A program made the translations under genes and the position numbers. Under the pieces are notes generated by a model. The model was given only the letters and a program-made list of their open reading frames with translations, did no database searches and was not told where the DNA came from. Source: Candidatus Altimarinota bacterium (lineage in GTDB: Bacteria; Patescibacteriota; Gracilibacteria; BD1-5; UBA6164). From it: 64,000 nucleotides of DNA. The stretch covers positions 907,204 to 971,203 of the forward strand of contig JAQTWV010000001.1 of the NCBI GenBank assembly GCA_028689115.1, in the 5' to 3' direction. Position 1 is the first letter of the stretch. Each line of letters opens with the position of its first letter. Shown one piece after another: positions 61,327-64,000 of the stretch.

Positions 61327-61797
61327 ATGTTAATTATTGAAACCTGAGAAAATAATCCAATTCTTAGAAAAGTTGCTGAGAAAATTACTGATAAAAACTA
61401 TAATGAAGCAGTTAAATTATGAAAAGAAATGCTAAAATATATTAAAAATCCAGAAAATGCTTGAGTTTGATTAGCTGCTCCACAAGTTTGACACTCTGTA
61501 AGATTAGTAATTGTTAGTTTATTAAAGGATCGGGATGATGAAAATTTCAAAACTGTTATTATGATAAATCCAGAAATAACAGAGCATTCAGAAAATAAAG
61601 AAAGTGATAGTGAATGATGTTTATCTGTTCCATGAGAAAAATGAGATGTGGAAAGATACAAAACTATTAAACTTACTTATAGTGATGAAAAAAAAGCTAA
61701 AAAAACGCTTATTTTAGAATGATTAAGCGCTAGAATAGTTCAACATGAAATAGATCATTTAGATGGAAAATTATTTACAGATTATTTAAATAAATAA
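61327..61797 (+). CDS. def: Peptide deformylase
   Basis: Removes the N-formyl group from nascent proteins. It has 156 residues. All three zinc-site motifs are present: GVGLAAPQVG (motif 1), EGCLSVPG (motif 2, Cys ligand) and QHEIDHLDG (motif 3, two His and the catalytic Glu). The glycines of motifs 1 and 2 are TGA (for example 61615-61617), among the clearest single proofs of code 25 here. LDGKLFTDYL is the usual C-terminal ending. It is monocistronic, convergent with secY. Confidence 0.96.
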
Positions 61798-61828
61798 AAA
61801 AACACTTTGTAAAAAGTGTTTTTTTATT
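61797..61828. terminator. Bidirectional terminator between def and secY
   Basis: AAAAACACTTTG / TAAAAAGTGTTTTT hairpin between convergent stop codons, with T runs each way. Confidence 0.85.
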
Positions 61829-63095
61829 AATTATATTTAGAATAATCATACATTTTTAATTCTGCATCAACTTTTCTAACCATATCAAGAATAACAGAAA
61901 CGATAATGATTAATCAAGAAGCTGATATAATAAAATCAACAGATTGACCACCCATAAATTTTCAAATTATATAAGGTAAAACAGCAATTAATGCTAAGAA
62001 TCAACCTCAAAATAAATTTAAATGTCCTGATACTTTTGATAAATATGTTGCAGTTTCAGATCCTGGTCTAATACCTGGAATATATCAACCTCTTTTTTGA
62101 ATGCTTTCAGCTACATTTTCAGTATTAAATGTAATTGATACATAGAAAAATGAAAATCAAATTACAAGTAAAAAATATAAAGCTATAAATGCCCAAGAAG
62201 GATTTTGCATACTGAAGTTTGCAACTAAGAAATTACCAATTTTTAATATATTATCATTTGCTGATGAAGTCATCAATTGACCAATAATAGAAGGGAAAGT
62301 AATTAATGAAACAGCAAATATAATAGGAATCATTCAAGCTTGATTTATTCTTATTGGAAAATAAGATTTTTCTTCTCTTCATGTTCTAGTATAGATAACT
62401 GGAATTCTTCTATTTCATTCAGTAAATTTGATTATTACATAAATAATAGCTAAAGTAGCTAATAATAATCATGCAAATAAAGAGTAAGTTCAAGCAGTCA
62501 TATGACCTATAATAACACCTGGAACTCAAGCTAAAACTCAAGCCATAATGATAACAGATATACCATTACCAATTCAAACTTCAGTCATTAATTCTCATAA
62601 CCACATTAAAAATACAGTACCAGTAGTAACAATTGTCATTGCCATTAAAACAGTTTTAGTATCTGACAAATCAATTATAGTTCATCATGCTAGAGTATTT
62701 AATAAAACTATCATACCATATGATTGAACAAAAGCTAAAGGTAGTGTTAACCATCTAGTCATTTTAGTAATCTTTTTTTGTCATTGTTCACCTTCTTTTT
62801 GAAGATCTCAAATTTTAGGAACTATAACTCAAAGTAATTGTATTATAATTAAAGCATTAATATAAGGAGACAATCACATTAATATAATTGAAAAATGAGA
62901 TAATCATCCTCACATTAATGCACTAAAAAATGATAATCATTTATTAGCTTCAATAATAGTTGATAATTTTGTAGTATCTACTCCATAAACTGGAATTATA
63001 GATAATACCTTATAAACTAAAACTAATAAGAGAGTAGCAATTATTTTTTTTCTGATATTTTTATTAGAAAATACAGATTTTATACTCTTAATCAT
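61827..63095 (-). CDS. secY: Protein translocase subunit SecY
   Basis: The channel-forming subunit of the Sec translocon. It has 422 residues and ten hydrophobic segments. Typical stretches: LLVLVYKVLSIIPVYGVDTT (TM1 and plug region), SPYINALIIIQLLGVIVPKI, GNGISVIIMAGVLAGVPGVI, RIPVIYTRTGREEKSYFPIR (cytoplasmic loop), NQAGMIPIIFAVSLITFPS, and GGYIPGIRPGSETATYLSKV with VILDMVRKVDAEL at the end. It lies downstream of rplO and rpsE as in the spc ribosomal operon, but a hairpin with a T tail lies between rplO and secY. Confidence 0.96.
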
Positions 63096-63146
63096 AGGAT
63101 AAAATTATTTATAAATTATTATAATCTTAATTATACATAAAAAAAC

Positions 63147-63178
63147 AAAAAACCCAAACTAAAAGCTTAGGTTTTTTT
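63147..63178 (-). terminator. Hairpin between rplO and secY
   Basis: On the minus strand, AAACCTAAGC / GTTTGGGTTT (with G-U pairs), followed by a T-rich run. It is placed just after the rplO stop and about 50 nt before the secY ATG: an intrinsic terminator or attenuator inside the usual spc operon. Confidence 0.62.
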
Positions 63179-63633
63179 TATTTTGTTTCAATTTTTCCTC
63201 AAGCTTTTTCAACAGCTTCTTTAGCTGAAACAGATGCGTAATCTACTACAACAGTTAATTTTGCATTTAATTCTCATTTAGCTAATAATTTTACTTCTAA
63301 GTTTTTATCTCTAATAACTCTGTTTAAAAGTAAAACTTCTTTATTAACTTCTGAAATACCTTTAGAAGCAAGAACTTCTAAATCTGATAAATTAACAATG
63401 TTATATTCTTTTTTAAATAGTGCATTTGAAAAACCTTTTAATTTTGGCATTCTTCTAAATAGAGGAGTTTGTCAACCTTCAAACCAAGGAGCAGTACCTC
63501 CACCTGATCTAGAATTTTGACCATTCATACCTCTACCAGAAAAAGTTCCTTTTCCAGAACCATTTCCTCTACCTACTCTTTTTGAAGTTGTTCTTGATCA
63601 TGAAGTAGATTTAACGTTATTTAATGATAACAT
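63178..63633 (-). CDS. rplO: 50S ribosomal protein L15
   Basis: Binds 23S rRNA in the large subunit. It has 151 residues. The Gly/Arg-rich N-terminal arm reads [20 protein letters not shown] followed by [20 protein letters not shown] (family KRvGRG.gSG.GkTsGrG.kGq..R.gg....fEGgq), then [20 protein letters not shown]. The usual C-terminal VSKAAVEKVEAAGGKIE shows as [14 protein letters not shown]. It lies 26 nt downstream of rpsE. Confidence 0.95.
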
Positions 63634-63659
63634 AATGTAATATCGTTAATAAGTATTTA

Positions 63660-64000
63660 TTATTTAAAAGATGTTAAAGCTTTTATAGTAGCTTTAGCAT
63701 TATTTATTAAATTTGTAGAACCATATCTTTTAGCTAATACATCAGTATAACCAGATGCAGCTAAAACTTTTCTAACAGCTCCTCAAGCAATAATTCATGT
63801 ACCTACTGAAGCAGGGTGAACCATTATTTTAGCAGCTTTAAATTTAGCTTCTACATTGTAAGGAACAGTACCGTTTTCAATTTTAACAGTAACTAATCTT
63901 TTTTTTGCATCTGCTACAGCTTTTGCTATTGCATCTACAACTTCCCAAGATTTACCAGTTCCTAAAGCAACATTACCTTTACCGTCACCGATAACCATAA
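63660..64000 (-). CDS. rpsE: 30S ribosomal protein S5, C-terminal part (5' end outside window)
   Basis: S5 of the small subunit, involved in decoding accuracy. The frame is open at the right edge. Seen: VIGDGKGNVALGTGKSWEVV (family VvGDg.G.vG.G.Gka.ev), DAIAKAVADAKKRLVTV, IMVHPASVGTGIIAGGAVR (family l.PA..GTGiiAGG.vR) and VLAASGYTDVLAKRYGS, ending SFK. The TGA-encoded glycines in the GTGIIAGGAVR stretch again show code 25. Order rpsE-rplO-secY matches the spc operon. Confidence 0.96.

Overview
The window is AT-rich bacterial DNA that can only be read with genetic code 25 (UGA = glycine, not stop). Under the standard code almost every gene breaks into fragments. With UGA read as Gly, long frames close on TAA or TAG and invariant glycines appear in the right places: the ABC signature of an ATPase, the GVGLAAPQ and EGCLSVP motifs of peptide deformylase, and the P-loops of guanylate kinase and RuvB. 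Code 25 is known from Absconditabacteria (SR1) and Gracilibacteria of the Candidate Phyla Radiation. The monoderm-style surface genes (LPQTG anchor, FemAB-like transferase) fit such an organism.

Layout. 1-612: 3' end of trigger factor. 660-10,303: a leftward accessory 'conflict' island with a 1,959-residue Rhs/YD-repeat protein carrying a C-terminal toxin-like tail, a DUF4279 probable immunity gene, a PtuA-PtuB (Septu-type) anti-phage pair, a decayed DUF4258 gene, a DUF2283 gene and a small membrane protein. 10.5-12.2 kb: membrane protein, trmD and gmk. 12.3-13.4 kb: ICMT-like methyltransferase. 13.4-20.3 kb: large secreted proteins (PKD-like repeats, peptidoglycan-binding, a frameshifted LPQTG protein). 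20.3-26.0 kb: rpmH-rnpA-yidC, pyrH with a lipoprotein gene, and RNase J. 26.2-28.7 kb: a zinc metallopeptidase and four small two-helix (VirB2/TrbC-like) membrane proteins. 28.9-34.0 kb: glycosyltransferase, O-antigen-ligase-like protein and two secreted proteins. 34.1-46.9 kb: one 12.8-kb gene for a 4,265-residue surface protein. 47-52 kb: serS, smpB, an M23 peptidase, thiI (with rhodanese domain) and an O-methyltransferase. 52.2-53.0 kb: two more VirB2-like genes. 53.1-55.9 kb: leuS, interrupted in frame by a palindromic repeat. 55.9-56.46 kb: a gene-poor stretch with a strong promoter and structured-RNA candidates. 56.5-61.2 kb: rnhA, sod, FemAB-like, uridine kinase-CYTH fusion and ruvB. 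61.3 kb: def. 61.8 kb to the end: secY, rplO and rpsE (partial), leftward.

How it fits together: housekeeping translation, secretion and RNA-processing genes are interleaved with very large repetitive surface proteins, polysaccharide genes and toxin/defence genes. This suits a small-genome, host-attached cell whose contact surface and conflict systems take up much of its coding capacity. Genes are tightly packed: many stop and start codons overlap or lie 1-10 nt apart. Most units end in AT-rich hairpins that can work in both directions. No tRNA, rRNA, CRISPR array or insertion sequence was recognised. Family names come from recognised motifs, not database searches.
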